A stretch of DNA of 64,000 nt, from positions 17,371,569 to 17,435,568 of the forward strand of contig CM042552.1 of NCBI GenBank assembly GCA_023630585.1, written 5' to 3'. A program made the position numbers and the translations under genes. The notes beneath the pieces are model-generated. The model worked only from the letters and a program-made list of their open reading frames with translations, ran no database searches and was not told the origin of the DNA. The stretch's first letter is position 1. Each line of letters opens with the position of its first letter. The stretch is from Cranoglanis bouderius. Its lineage: Eukaryota; Chordata; Actinopteri; Siluriformes; Cranoglanididae. Positions 11,120 through 21,693 of the stretch are shown piece after piece.

Positions 11120-11750
11120 CAAGGTTCGTACAGATGCTTCATAATGAAATTCCAGGACTTTCAAGGACCTTTCAAGCACTATTTTCTTTTTTTGTCCTCA
11201 AGGACTATACAAGAGATGTCATTCAAACATATTATCTAATTCTTCTCTTTTCTCCACCCCCCCCCATCATCTTCACCATAACATCAGTATACTCCAGGTG
11301 AGTGACAGGAGCACTGTTCCAACAACTTTCAATGGAAAGTCGCTAAAAGATGTCATGTGCTAATTAGCTAATTAGAAACGTGGCCCATTAAGGCTACATG
11401 TTAACCAGCAGTCACTTCCAAGCCATTTCCAAGCTGCTGCTCTGCACTGCTAAAATCCTGATTTGTAACCATGACATCATCTGACAAAATCACCATACAC
11501 ATAAGTTTAAGACAGCGGCTGTGCTGTGATTTTGGCTATATTTACATGTAAAATGATTCACTCAGAGAGAAAGTTAGAAGTGACAGAATGTGACAGAAAC
11601 ATTTATTTAGCAATTTCATATTTATTGACTTTTAATAATTCAATCACTTTTTAAGCACCACTAAATAAAAAATGTCTATTTTCAAGGTTTTCCAGTACTT
11701 ACATTTCAAAATCCAAATTCAAGCGCTTCAAGCATCTTGTATGAACCCTG
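11120..11750. mobile_element. hAT-like MITE with imperfect TIRs
   Basis: The left end CAAGGTTCGTACAGATGCTT is matched by the reverse complement of the right end, CAGGGTTCATACAAGATGCTT. Next to both ends lies text about aattccaggactttcaagga. The interior has no transposase. I could not confirm an 8-bp target duplication, so the superfamily is provisional. Confidence 0.5.
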
Positions 11751-11873
11751 TTACTAAAAAAAAAAATTGTATAAGTAAGAGTTTTGCACAGCACACTGGG
11801 GGGAAAAAAAAGATATCCAGTAAAAATATGTTGAGTAAAGGCAAATTCATGTTATCAGATAATTCTATAATAC

Positions 11874-11891
11874 ATTTAATGTTATTAAGCC
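11874..11891. repeat. Left 18-bp target-site duplication of the RTE LINE
   Basis: atttaatgttattaagcc, identical to 15051-15068. It is at the 3' end of the minus-strand element. Confidence 0.95.
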
Positions 11892-14800
11892 GTCTTCTTT
11901 TTCTTCTTTTTCTTTCAGCTGTTCCCTTCAGGGGTCGCCACAGCGAATCATCTGCCTCCATCTAGCCCTATCCCCTGCATCCTCTTCTCTCAGACCGACT
12001 ACCTTCATGTCCTCCTTCACTACATCCATAAACCTCCTCTTTGGTCTTCCTCTCAGCCTCCTGCCTGGCAGCTCTAACCTCAGCATCCTTTTACCGATAT
12101 ATTCACTCTCCCTCCTCTGAACATGTCCAAACCATCTCAACCTGGCCTCTCTAACTTTGTCTCCAAAACATCTCACATGTGCTGTCCCCCTGATGTACTC
12201 ATTCCTGATCCTATCCATCCTCGTCACTCCCAAAGAGAACCTCAACATCTTCAGCTCTGCTACCTCTAACTCTTCCTCCTGTCTTTTCCTCAGTGCAACT
12301 GTCTCCAAACCATACCACATCGCTGGTCTCACTACTGTCCTGTACACCTTTCCTTTCATTCTTGTTGGTACTCTTTTATCACACAACAGACCTGACACTT
12401 TTCTCCACCCATTCCAACCTGCCTGCACACGTTTCTTCACCTCTTTTCCACACTCCCCGTTGCTCTGGACTGTTGACCCTAAGTACTTAAAATCCTGCAC
12501 CTTCTTTATCTCTTCTCCCTGTAACCTCACTGTTCCACTTGGATCCCTCTCATTCACACACATGTATTCTGTCTTGCTGCAACTAACCTCCATTCCTCTT
12601 CTCTCCAGAGCAAACCTCCACCTCTCTAGAGTTTCCTCCACCTGCTCCCTGCTCTCACTACAGATCACAATGTCATCCGCAAACATCATAGTCCATGGAG
12701 ATTCCTGTCTGACCTCATCTGTCAGCCTGTCCATCACCACCGCAAACAAGAAGGGGCTCAGAGCCGATCCTTGATGCAGTCCCACCTTCACCGTGAACTC
12801 CTCTGTCACACCTACCACACACCTTACCATTGTCCTACTGCTCTCATACATATCCTGCACCACTCTAGCATACTTCTCTGCCACTCCAGACCTCCTCATA
12901 CAATACCACAGCTCCTCTCTTGGCACCCTGTCATATGCTTTCTCTAAATCTACAAAGACACAATGCAGCTCTTTCTGACCCTCTCTGTACTTCTCCATCA
13001 ACATTCTCAAAGCAAATATTGCATCTGTAGTGCTCTTTCTTGGCATGAAACCATACTGCTGCTCACAAATGCTCACTTCTCCCCTTAGCCTTGCTTCCAC
13101 TACTCTTTCCCACAACTTCATTGTATGGCTCATCAGCTTAATACCTCTGTAGTTTCCACAATTCTGCACATCTCCCTTGTTCTTAAAAATCGGCAGCAAA
13201 ATACTTCTCCTCCATTCCTCAGGCATCCTCTCACTCTCTAAGACCTCATTGAACAACCTAGTTAAAAACTCTACTGCCATCTCTCCTAGACACTTCCATA
13301 CGTCCACTGGTATGTCATCAGAACCAACCGCCTTTCCTCTCTGCATCCTCTTCAAAGCTCTCCTAACTTCACCCTTGCTAATCCTTTCTACTTCCTGCTC
13401 AACAATATTTGCCTCTACTACTCTTCTCTCTCTGTCATTTTCCTCATTCATCAGTTCCTCAAAGTACTCCTTCCATCTTTCCCTCACCCTCCTGTCACCT
13501 GTCAACACATTTCCATCTCTATCTTTAATCACTCTAACCTGCTGCACATCCTTACCATCTCTATCCCTCTGCCTCGCCAACCGATACAAATCCCTCTCAC
13601 CTTCCTTACTATCTAACCTTGCATACATGTCCTCATAAGCTTTCTGTTTGGCATTTGCCACCTCTATCTTAACCTCACGCTGCATCTCCCTATATTCCTG
13701 TCTACTTTCCTCCGACCTCTCACTGTCCCACTTCTTCCTAGCTAATCTCTTCTTCTGGATACTCTCCTGAACTTCCTCATTCCACCACCAAGTCTCCTTG
13801 TCTTCTTTCCTCCTTCCAGATGACACACCTAGCACCTTCCTACCTGTCTCCCTGATCACTTTGGCTGTAGTAGTCCAGTCATCTGGAAGCACCTCCTGAC
13901 CACCTAAAGCCTGTCTCAACTCCTCCCTGAAAACCACACAGCACTCTTCCTTTTCCAACTTCCACCACTTTGTCTTCTGCTCTGCCTTTGCTCTCTTCAT
14001 CTTCCTCACCACCAGAGTCATCTTACACACCACCATCCTATGCTGTCTAGCTACACTCTCTCCTACCACTACTTTGCAATCGCTAATCTCCATCAGATTA
14101 CAGTGTCTACATAAGATATAGTCCACCTGTGTGCTCCTGCCACCACTCTTATATGTCACCCTGTGTTCCTGCTTCTTCTGAAAGTACGTGTTCACCACAG
14201 CCATCTCCATACTTTTAGCAAAGTCTACCAACCTCTGTCCTTCTGGGTTCCTTACCTGAAGACCAAACCTGCCCATCACTTCCTCATCCCCACTATTCCC
14301 TTCACCAACATGTCCATTAAAGTCTGCCCCTATCACCACTCTCTCACATCTGGGAACACTCTGCATCACTTCCTCAAGCTCACTCCAGAATCTGTCTTTC
14401 TCCTCTCGCTCACAACCTACTTGTGGAGCGTAAGCACTAACAACATTCAACATCACACCTTCAATTTCCAGCTTCAGACTCATCAACCTATCTGACACTC
14501 TCTTTATCTCCAGAACATTCTTCACAAACTCCTCCTTCAGGAACACTCCTACTCCATTTCTCTTCCTGTCCATCCCATGATAAAACAGTTTAAACCCTGC
14601 TCCAATGCTTCTAGCCTTGCTCCCTTTCCACCTGGTCTCCTGGACACACAGAATGTCGACTTTCCTCCTCTGCATCATATCTACCAGCTCTCTGCCTTTA
14701 CCTGTCATCGTACCAACATTCAAAGTCCCTACTTTCAGTTCTAAACTCCTGCCTTTCCTCTTCTCTCTCTGCCTACAGACACGCCTTCCTCCTCTAACAC

Positions 14801-15050
14801 ACCTTCCTCCTCTCCTTCTTCGACCAACAGTAGCCCAATTTCCACCAGTGCCCTGTAGGTCAACGGCACCGATGGTGGTCGTTGTTAACACGGGCCCGGA
14901 CCGATCCGGTATGGAAGTCATGTTCGTGATTCGCATATTGAATTTTGCAAAAGTTTTACGTCGGATGCCCTTCCTGACACAACCCTCTCTATTTATCCGG
15001 GCTTGGGACCGGCACAAAAAGTACACTGGCTTGTGACCTCCTGTGGCTAG
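11892..15050 (-). mobile_element. Near-complete RTE-clade LINE
   Basis: A 3,159-bp non-LTR retrotransposon bounded by an exact 18-bp duplication of the target. Read on the minus strand it starts at 15050 with a short leader containing ccggataaatagagagggtt, carries one long ORF, and ends at 11892 in a short A/G-rich tail (gaaaaagaagaaaaagaagac). One ORF with endonuclease and reverse transcriptase but no CCHC domain, and a 3' end of a few tens of bases, fit the RTE clade. Perfect flanks and an unbroken frame point to a young insertion. Whether the 5' leader is complete cannot be judged from one copy. Confidence 0.9.
11928..14936 (-). CDS. RTE endonuclease-reverse transcriptase polyprotein
   Basis: The enzyme nicks chromosomal DNA and copies the LINE RNA there (target-primed reverse transcription). 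From the first ATG at 14936 it has 1,002 codons and ends in TGA at 11928; the open frame runs on upstream to 15026 without an ATG. Numbering from that ATG, the endonuclease spans about 67-310: LNVGTM with Asn 73, QET with Glu 100, GADFN 203-207, VDYIL 271-275 and RQHR 297-300 in place of the usual SDH, which I believe is normal in this clade. A basic linker (about 310-570) follows. The reverse transcriptase spans about 570-840: NYRGIKL, FVDLEKAYD with catalytic Asp 663, HQGSALSP and FADD 752-755. The C-terminus has the conserved HVRCFGDKVREARLRWFGH stretch. No stop, frameshift or lost catalytic residue is visible. The start codon is uncertain, since a later ATG (MTSIP) could serve. Confidence 0.9.
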   Translation of the reverse strand: MRITNMTSIPDRSGPVLTTTTIGAVDLQGTGGNWATVGRRRRGGRCVRGGRRVCRQREKRKGRSLELKVGTLNVGTMTGKGRELVDMMQRRKVDILCVQETRWKGSKARSIGAGFKLFYHGMDRKRNGVGVFLKEEFVKNVLEIKRVSDRLMSLKLEIEGVMLNVVSAYAPQVGCEREEKDRFWSELEEVMQSVPRCERVVIGADFNGHVGEGNSGDEEVMGRFGLQVRNPEGQRLVDFAKSMEMAVVNTYFQKKQEHRVTYKSGGRSTQVDYILCRHCNLMEISDCKVVVGESVARQHRMVVCKMTLVVRKMKRAKAEQKTKWWKLEKEECCVVFREELRQALGGQEVLPDDWTTTAKVIRETGRKVLGVSSGRRKEDKETWWWNEEVQESIQKKRLARKKWDSERSEESRQEYREMQREVKIEVANAKQKAYEDMYARLDSKEGERDLYRLARQRDRDGKDVQQVRVIKDRDGNVLTGDRRVRERWKEYFEELMNEENDRERRVVEANIVEQEVERISKGEVRRALKRMQRGKAVGSDDIPVDVWKCLGEMAVEFLTRLFNEVLESERMPEEWRRSILLPIFKNKGDVQNCGNYRGIKLMSHTMKLWERVVEARLRGEVSICEQQYGFMPRKSTTDAIFALRMLMEKYREGQKELHCVFVDLEKAYDRVPREELWYCMRRSGVAEKYARVVQDMYESSRTMVRCVVGVTEEFTVKVGLHQGSALSPFLFAVVMDRLTDEVRQESPWTMMFADDIVICSESREQVEETLERWRFALERRGMEVSCSKTEYMCVNERDPSGTVRLQGEEIKKVQDFKYLGSTVQSNGECGKEVKKRVQAGWNGWRKVSGLLCDKRVPTRMKGKVYRTVVRPAMWYGLETVALRKRQEEELEVAELKMLRFSLGVTRMDRIRNEYIRGTAHVRCFGDKVREARLRWFGHVQRRESEYIGKRMLRLELPGRRLRGRPKRRFMDVVKEDMKVVGLREEDAGDRARWRQMIRCGDP

Positions 15051-15068
15051 ATTTAATGTTATTAAGCC
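15051..15068. repeat. Right 18-bp target-site duplication of the RTE LINE
   Basis: atttaatgttattaagcc, identical to 11874-11891. Confidence 0.95.
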
Positions 15069-15327
15069 TATTTCTAGACTATTCTTTTACTAATTTCAAG
15101 CTTGATGGTTCTGTTTTACTAGCAGAAAATCTTGCTTCTTTCTAGAAATCAGTGCTTGATTATGAACAAAATAAGACATTTTCAGTTTTAAAAGGAGGAA
15201 AAATGTCCAGAAAAAAATTAAATTATTTAATAATTTTGCCTAAATTCAAAATATTTTTTTCCAAGACACTATTATAGATTTTTTAAATGATAGTTTCTCA
15301 ATAATTTTCATAAAACTGTCAAATATA

Positions 15328-15365
15328 CACAGTATTGCTTGAAAGTTTGTGAATCCTTTTGAATC

Positions 15366-15447
<82 letters not shown>

Positions 15448-15587
15448 CCAATTAAACAAATGAGACAAAAATATCATCAGCTATTTATTGAGGAACATGA
15501 TCCAATATTACATATCTGTGAGTGGCAAAAGTATGTATATTTATGCAGATATACAGAAAAGGGTTCACAAACTTTCAAGCTCCACTG
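15328..15587. mobile_element. Tc1-like MITE, family TcJ, holding an (AT)n tract
   Basis: The left end CACAGTATTGCTTGAAAGTT and right end aactttcaagctccactg are inverted copies, with TA at 15588-15589. Between them are only the terminal regions of a larger Tc1-like element (acaaatgagacaaaaatatc, gagtggcaaaagtatg). The transposase is gone. An (AT)38 array at 15369-15444 lies just inside the left end. Confidence 0.75.
15369..15444. repeat. (TA)n microsatellite
   Basis: 38 TA units inside the TcJ MITE. Confidence 0.98.
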
Positions 15588-15599
15588 TAATTGCATTAA

Positions 15600-16386
15600 T
15601 ACCAGTGTATATTTAAAACACATCAAACATGGTATAAAATTTTCCTCTAGAGGACAATTTCAACAGCTAATAAGGCAATTCTTTTCAAATGAGGCCTGAA
15701 ATTATTTTTATCTTATGACTGCAAAAACAATTAACTCCAGCATGTGTTTTGGCTAATTTTGCATCAAAGTGACATAATCATGCCATGGTGTCCTCATTAC
15801 CGCTGTGTGTACACATGATGACATGCTCATCCGTGCATCCTTCTGTTCTTCGCTCGTCTCCTCATGAGCTCTGTTGCTTTGCTAACTCAACCATAAGCAT
15901 ATTAAATTAGAGACGGTATGGACTGCAGTGAGAGCACAATCTGGTAACCTGCTGTTCGCTTTAAGAAAAGACAAAATTGCAGAGACAAAGGGCTGGTAAA
16001 CATGAAGTCCTAGTAAAAGTTCACAAATATGTCTCCCAGTATAGCAGCCACTTTGATATCCATCACTGCCTGAAAAAAAAAAAAAAAGATTCACATGGCA
16101 ACACTTGATTGTCAGATGAATGTGATTTAGTGAATGTTGATAATTAAACTCTTGTTTATGTATTCATGTATTTATTTTATTTATCTAAAAGTTAACAAAA
16201 TGGTAGCAAAGGAGCGCCAAGTGGAGAATGGCCCTGTTCCAAATAAAACCACAAAAATTAGTGAAAAGGAATGGAACAGTACACTTTTTTCATACTTGCG
16301 ACTTAAAGAAGTTTCACTTCTTATGAAAGGAAAAAACACACACAAAATTAGCTATCGTGCTTACTGAGTTTTAGTAATACACCATA
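15600..16386. other. No gene seen
   Basis: AT-rich spacer with an A13 run at 16074-16087. Open frames of up to 77 codons show no motif. Confidence 0.5.
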
Positions 16387-16388
16387 TA

Positions 16389-16681
16389 CACTCACCGTCC
16401 ACTTTAATAAGTTGTAGAGTGATTATATGAGTTACTATATCCCATACTATATCTGCAGTTTATGAAATACTCAAACCAGTCCATCTGGCACCAACAACCA
16501 TGCCACATCACAGGGATCACATTTCACCCCCATTCTGATCTTTGATAAGAACACTAACTGAAACTCTTGACCTGCATCTGCATGATTTAATGCATTGTGC
16601 TTCTGCCACATGATTGGCTGATTAGATAACTGCATAAATGAGCAGGTGTACAGATGTTCCTATTAAAGTGGACAGTGAGTG
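16389..16681 (-). mobile_element. Tc1-like MITE, family TcA
   Basis: The ends CACTCACCGTCCACTTTAATA and, inverted, CACTCACTGTCCACTTTAATA lie between TA pairs at 16387-16388 and 16682-16683. The interior is the 5' part of the TcA transposon in minus orientation (tactcaaaccagtccatctggc is the complement of TcA text near 43940). 293 bp, non-autonomous. Confidence 0.85.
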
Positions 16682-16683
16682 TA

Positions 16684-17592
16684 TAATTGTTCACCTAACA
16701 TTAGCTTGCTAGCAAATGTTTCCTAACTGGTAAACATTACAGTACAGTTTCATCACTATATTGCCTCAAGAGAAGAATTTCATTACAGAAGGAAGCCTGA
16801 AATTATTTTTTAGCTAGTTTGAAAAAGCATTGCTCCTAGTTTTAATTACAGGATGCATTTAGCTGTTATCTATTTTGCTAGCCAACTATGCAAACAGTTT
16901 TATACTGTGTTTATACAATACAATAGTTCAGCTAACATTAACTCGCTGGCTAGCAAACTTTACTTCAGATTGGTACTGAGTTATAACAGACTAATGCTAG
17001 CACAGGCCTGTGTTTATAGCTAATATTGCTAAACCTTGTGGCAAAATTCCAGACCATTTAAATACTTTTTCCAGAATTTATGTGTTTTATTGCTAATTAT
17101 TTAGAGCTTATTATCTGTACAGTGAAAAATAAAGGAATAAAATGTGATTGTGAATGTTATTAGCATAGAGAATAAGAAAAAGTGTAAAAACAACAGATTT
17201 AAAATCTGTCCTGAATCGATTACTTTGATGACAAAATACACATTCTTTTTTAAGACGTCTGAATCCCTGTAGATTTCCGAAAGAAAGGATAATGGTCACG
17301 TGATCAAGTTTGCGGTTGGCTGATTCAGGGACATTAAGAAGGAAACACTTCACAGAGCTCATGGTCAAAGCCAGCATGCTTTTAAAGTCAGTTAAATTTA
17401 ATGTTATTTCTAATAGCACTTTTAATGAGCAAGCCAAAGGTGACTGTGGCAAGAAAACCACAGAGATGACACAGAGACGTCCCTGAGATGACTAGAGGAA
17501 GAAAGCTTGAGAGGAACCAGACTCAAAAGGGAACACATCCTCTTCTTGGTGACAATGGATAGTGGGATAATGTGTGTTTACACAGTACACTA
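16684..17592. other. No gene seen
   Basis: AT-rich DNA with several gctagcaaa-type words. A minus-strand frame of 116 codons (17111-17461) has no recognisable domain. Confidence 0.45.
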
Positions 17593-17594
17593 TA

Positions 17595-19136
17595 TCAAGT
17601 GCCCTCCACTAATATTGGTACTCTTGGTAAATATGGGCAAAGAAGGCTGTGAAAAATTATCTTTATTGTTTAACCTTTTGATCTTTTGTGCAAAGAATTC
17701 ACAAAAATACTCTGGTCTTATGGATATCAAACAATTGCAAAAAACACACAGGTTTATATAAAAAAATCTTTGTTAAATATAGGTATGCAACAATTATTGG
17801 CACCCTTTTAGTCAATACTTTGTGCTCCCTCCCTTTCCAAAGATAACAGCTCTGTGTCTTCTCCTATAATGCCTGATGAGGTTGGAGAATACATGGCAAG
17901 GGATCTGAGACCATTCCTCCATACAGAATCTCTCCAGATCCTTCAAATTTTTCTCCTCTTCAGTTCACCCCACAGGTTTCCTATGGGTTTCAATTCAGGA
18001 GACTGGGGTGGCCATGGCAACACCTTGATTTTGTGGTCAGTAAACCATTTTTGTGTTGATTTTGATGTATGTTTTGGATCATTATCCTGCTGGAAGATCC
18101 AACCATGGCCCATTTTAAGCTTTCTGGCAGACGCAGTCAGGTTTTCATTTAATATCTGTTGATATTTGATAGAATCCATGATGCCATGTATCCTAATGAA
18201 ATATCCAGGTCCTTTGGCAGAAAAACAGCCCCAAAACATTAAAGAGCCACCACCATATTTAACCGTGAGCATGAGACACTTTTCCATATGGCTACCTCTC
18301 TGTGTGCACCAAAACCACCTCTGGTGTTTATTGCCAAAAAGTTCTATTTTGGTTTCATCTGACCAAAGAACCTGATCCCATTTGAAGTTCCAGTAGTGTC
18401 TGGCAAACTGAAGACACTTGAGTTTGTTTTTGGATTAGAGTAGAAGTTTTTTTCTTGAAACCCTTCCAAACAACTTGTGGTGATGTAGGTGACTTCAGAT
18501 TGTAGTTTTGGAGACTATCTGACCCCAAGACACAACTAACTTCTGCAGTTCTCCAGCTGTGATCCTTGGAGATTTTTTGGCCACTCGAACCATCCTCTTT
18601 ACAGTGCATTGAGACAATATAGACACACGTCCAATTCCAGGTTGATTCATAACATTTCCAGTTGACTGGAACTTCTTAATGATTGCCCTGATGGTGGAAA
18701 TGGGCATTTTCAATGCTTGTGCTATTTTCTTATAGCCACTTCCCATTTTGTGAAGCTCAACAACCTTTTGCTGCACATCACAGCTATATGTTACCTCATA
18801 TTTATACCACTGTGAAACAGGAAGTCATGGTTGAACAATTTCCTGTTTCTAGTCACCCACGTGTAGTAAAAAATGTCAAATATAAATGGGAATATACTTC
18901 AAATATATTTTTCTCATATGAATTCATAGGGCTGCCAATAATTGTTGCACACCTATATTTAACAAATATATTTTTTGATAAACCTGTGTTGTGTTTGCAA
19001 TTGTTTGATATCCATGAGAGCAGAATATTTTTGTGATTTTTTTTAACAAAATATCAAAAGGTTAAACAATAAAGACAATTTTTCAGCCTTCTTTGCTCAT
19101 ATTTACCAAGAGTACCAATATTAGTGGAGGGCACTG
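17595..19136 (-). mobile_element. Full-length Tc1-like transposon, family TcB
   Basis: Inverted ends gccctccactaatattgg (17601) and ccaatattagtggagggc (19115-19132) with TA at 17593-17594 and 19137-19138 enclose about 1.54 kb, the usual Tc1 length. The inverted similarity runs inward for some 200 bases (caaagaaggctg, tggatatcaaacaattgcaa). The transposase is on the minus strand and is broken (next entry). Confidence 0.9.
17943..18776 (-). pseudogene. TcB transposase, broken
   Basis: A cut-and-paste DDE transposase of the Tc1/mariner superfamily. Read from 18776: helix-turn-helix DNA-binding part (QQKVVELHKMGSGYKKIAQALKMPISTIRAIIKKF), then a frame shift, then WNFKWDQVLWSDETKIEL with the first Asp intact, KYGGGSLMFWGCF, IFQQDNDPKHTSKS with the second Asp intact, and SPELKPIGNLWGELKRR. 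In the last motif the family has PIENLW, so the third acidic residue is replaced by Gly. Frameshift and lost residue make it non-functional. The related copy at 55750-56674 has a different lesion. Confidence 0.85.
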
Positions 19137-19139
19137 TAA

Positions 19140-20163
19140 ATCAAACAACACTGAGCTTTTCAGTTGACTTGGCAATATGTTTCACTCTGTTTAGAAAATT
19201 ACTGGTTGCAGAGCCAAACAGATTGTTACTGAGGTGGTGAGGACAGACTGACTGGTATAGAACTGGACCAGTGTTTCCTGTGGTAATTTGTATTTTCTCA
19301 GGTGATGCTAGAAATGCATCCTCTGCTGGCAAAATAGCCAATGTTGGCTTCCCAGTTCAAGTCCTGAGAGATAGCGGTACCCAAAGACTTCATAATTTCC
19401 AAAGCCATCACTGTCTTGTCCAGTCATAGTGAGGGGAGCCAGCTGAAGGAACACCTCCTGAAGTCAACCCTCAGCTACAGTTTTGAACATGTTCAACACC
19501 AGATTGTTCTGACTGGACAAGAGGACCAGCCATTCAACTTCCTGTCTGTCTTGAGAGATGTCCTGAAAAGGTTTAATTAATTACTTCAACTCATCATCTC
19601 TAAACATTGCCACAAGGATGAAGGAGGCCTTCAGAATTGCCAAAATATTTTGAGACAAAGCCCAGAAATCACTGATGAGGAGGTTCTTGCCAGACTCATC
19701 CCACTTCCAGAACCAGTCAAGTTCATGACAAGAAATCTAATTTCTAATTTCAGAACATTGACTATTTAATCCTAATCGAGCACTCTAATGTTAGCTCAAA
19801 GGTTCTTAAAAGGGTTTCTCAAGTGATCTTTGGATAGTTCTTAGTTTTCTGAAGGATGTTCTCTATAAGCTCTGAAAGGGAACCCCTCTGTTATAGGGTT
19901 GAACATAGAACCATGGCTGTTTATGAAACTTTGGGGGCCCTAAACAACATCCTACTTGGGACCCCCATTTTTGGCTCACAGTCTATAAGCAACTACTTAT
20001 ACTGCTTATAGTTAAAAACATGAAACTTTTAAATTTTCCTCCAGATGGACAAATTGTGAAGAACCCTTTAGGGTGCTAGATGGAGCATTTTTTCTTAGAG
20101 TTAAGTGCACTTACGGAGGGCTTAATGCTGAAATTGTCCACATCGCTATTCAGATCTCAGATA
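19140..20163. other. No gene seen; possibly old repeat
   Basis: The first half (19140-19770) has fairly balanced composition but no long frame or known motif. The rest is AT-rich. Confidence 0.4.
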
Positions 20164-20165
20164 TA

Positions 20166-21578
20166 CAGTGCTGTGAAAAAGTATTTGCCCCCACCATGAT
20201 TTCTTCTGTTTTTGTGTATATCTAAATTGTTTCAGAAAATAAAACAAAATCTAAGATAAAACAAAGGCAACCTGAGTAAAAACAAAATACAGTTTTTAAA
20301 TGATAATGTTATTTATTGGAGCAAAAAAAAGTTATCCAATACCAACTGGGCCTGTGTGAAAATGTATTTGCCCCCATAGTTACTAATTCCCCAAATCTAT
20401 GAAACTGCATTCATAATGGATTTCAGCTGGACTAGACGCAACCAGGCCTGATTACTGCAAATGCTGTTCAATAAAATCAACACTCAAATTAAACTTTTTC
20501 AACAGCATGAAGTTGGTTAAAAGGTCTTACCCAGTAACACACTATGCCAAAATTGAAAGAAATTCCAGAAATTATGATGAAGAAGGTGATTGAAATACAT
20601 CAGTCTGGGAAGGTTACAAAGCTAGTTCAAAGACTCTAGGACTCCAAAGGACCACAGTGATTATGACCACAGCCATTAATTCAGCAAAGTAGTGAACCTT
20701 CCCAGAAGTAGCTGACCTTCCAAAATTCCTCCAAGAGCACAGCAACTACTCATCCAGCAAGTCACAAAAGAGCCAAGGACAACATCAAAGGACCTACAGG
20801 CCTCTCTTGCATCAGTAAAGGTCACTGTTCATGACTCCACTATCAGAAAGACACTGGGCAAAAATGGCATCCATGGAAGAGTGGCGAGATGAAATCCACT
20901 GCTAACCCAGAAGAACATTAAGGCCAAAACACAACTTGATGATCTTCAAACCTTTTGAGAGAATGTTCTGTGGATTGATAAGTCAAAAGTGGAACTGCTT
21001 GGAAGACAGGGGTCCCATTACATCTGGCATAAACCAAACACTGAATTCCACAAAAAGACCATAATACCTATGGTCAAGCATGGTGGTGGTAGTGTGATGG
21101 TGTGGGGATTCATGGCTGCTTCAGAGCCTGGGCTACTTGCAATAATTGGGGGAAATATGAATTCTGCTCTCTACCAGAAAATCCTAAAGGAGAATGTCTG
21201 GTTTTCAGTCTGCAAGTTGAGACTCAAGTGCAACTGGATTATGCAGCAAGACAATGATCCAAAGCATAGGAGTAAGTCCTAGGCCTAGAAGTAAGTGAAA
21301 GACTGATCTCTAGTTATCGGAATCGCTTGGTTGCAGCTATTGCTGCTAAGGGTGGGTTGTGCCCACCAACTTTAGGATTTTAAGTTTTAGTTTTTCACAT
21401 GGCTGAAAAGTGTTGGATAACTTTTTTTTGCTTAAAAAATATTAAAAACTTAAAAAAATTTACTCAGGTTGCCTTTGTTTTCTGTTGTATTTTTGTTTGA
21501 AGATCTAAAACTATTTAGTATGAGATATACACAAAAACAGAAGAAATCAGGATGGGGCAAATACTTTTTCACAACACT
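20166..21578 (+). mobile_element. Tc1-like transposon, family TcC
   Basis: Inverted ends CAGTGCTGTGAAAAAGTATT and aatactttttcacaacactg are flanked by TA at 20164-20165 and 21579-21580. Length 1,413 bp, slightly short because the end of the transposase gene is deleted (about 21278). Confidence 0.9.
20545..21350 (+). pseudogene. TcC transposase, broken
   Basis: The start (about 20545, MPKLKEIPEIMMKKVIEIHQSGK) is the DNA-binding region and soon meets stops. From 20970 the catalytic region is clear: VLWIDKSKVELL with the first Asp, VKHGGGSVMVWGFMAAS, and IMQQDNDPKHRSKS with the second Asp. A stop follows and the PIENLW-type motif is deleted; only a last piece (RLISSYRNRLVAAIAAKGG) remains near 21300. 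Two DDE residues at most survive, so it is inactive. Confidence 0.85.
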
Positions 21579-21693
21579 GTATCTACAGACTACAGCGCTA
21601 TTCAGAAGTAACACAAAAGTTATGCACATGGAGTGGAATTTGTATAAGGTTACATACCATTCTGTATGTGGACTCACATGAGGAGCAGTATTA

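Noticed and set aside
12157..12978. Plus-strand frames inside the RTE LINE
   Set aside because: Antisense shadows of the LINE ORF.
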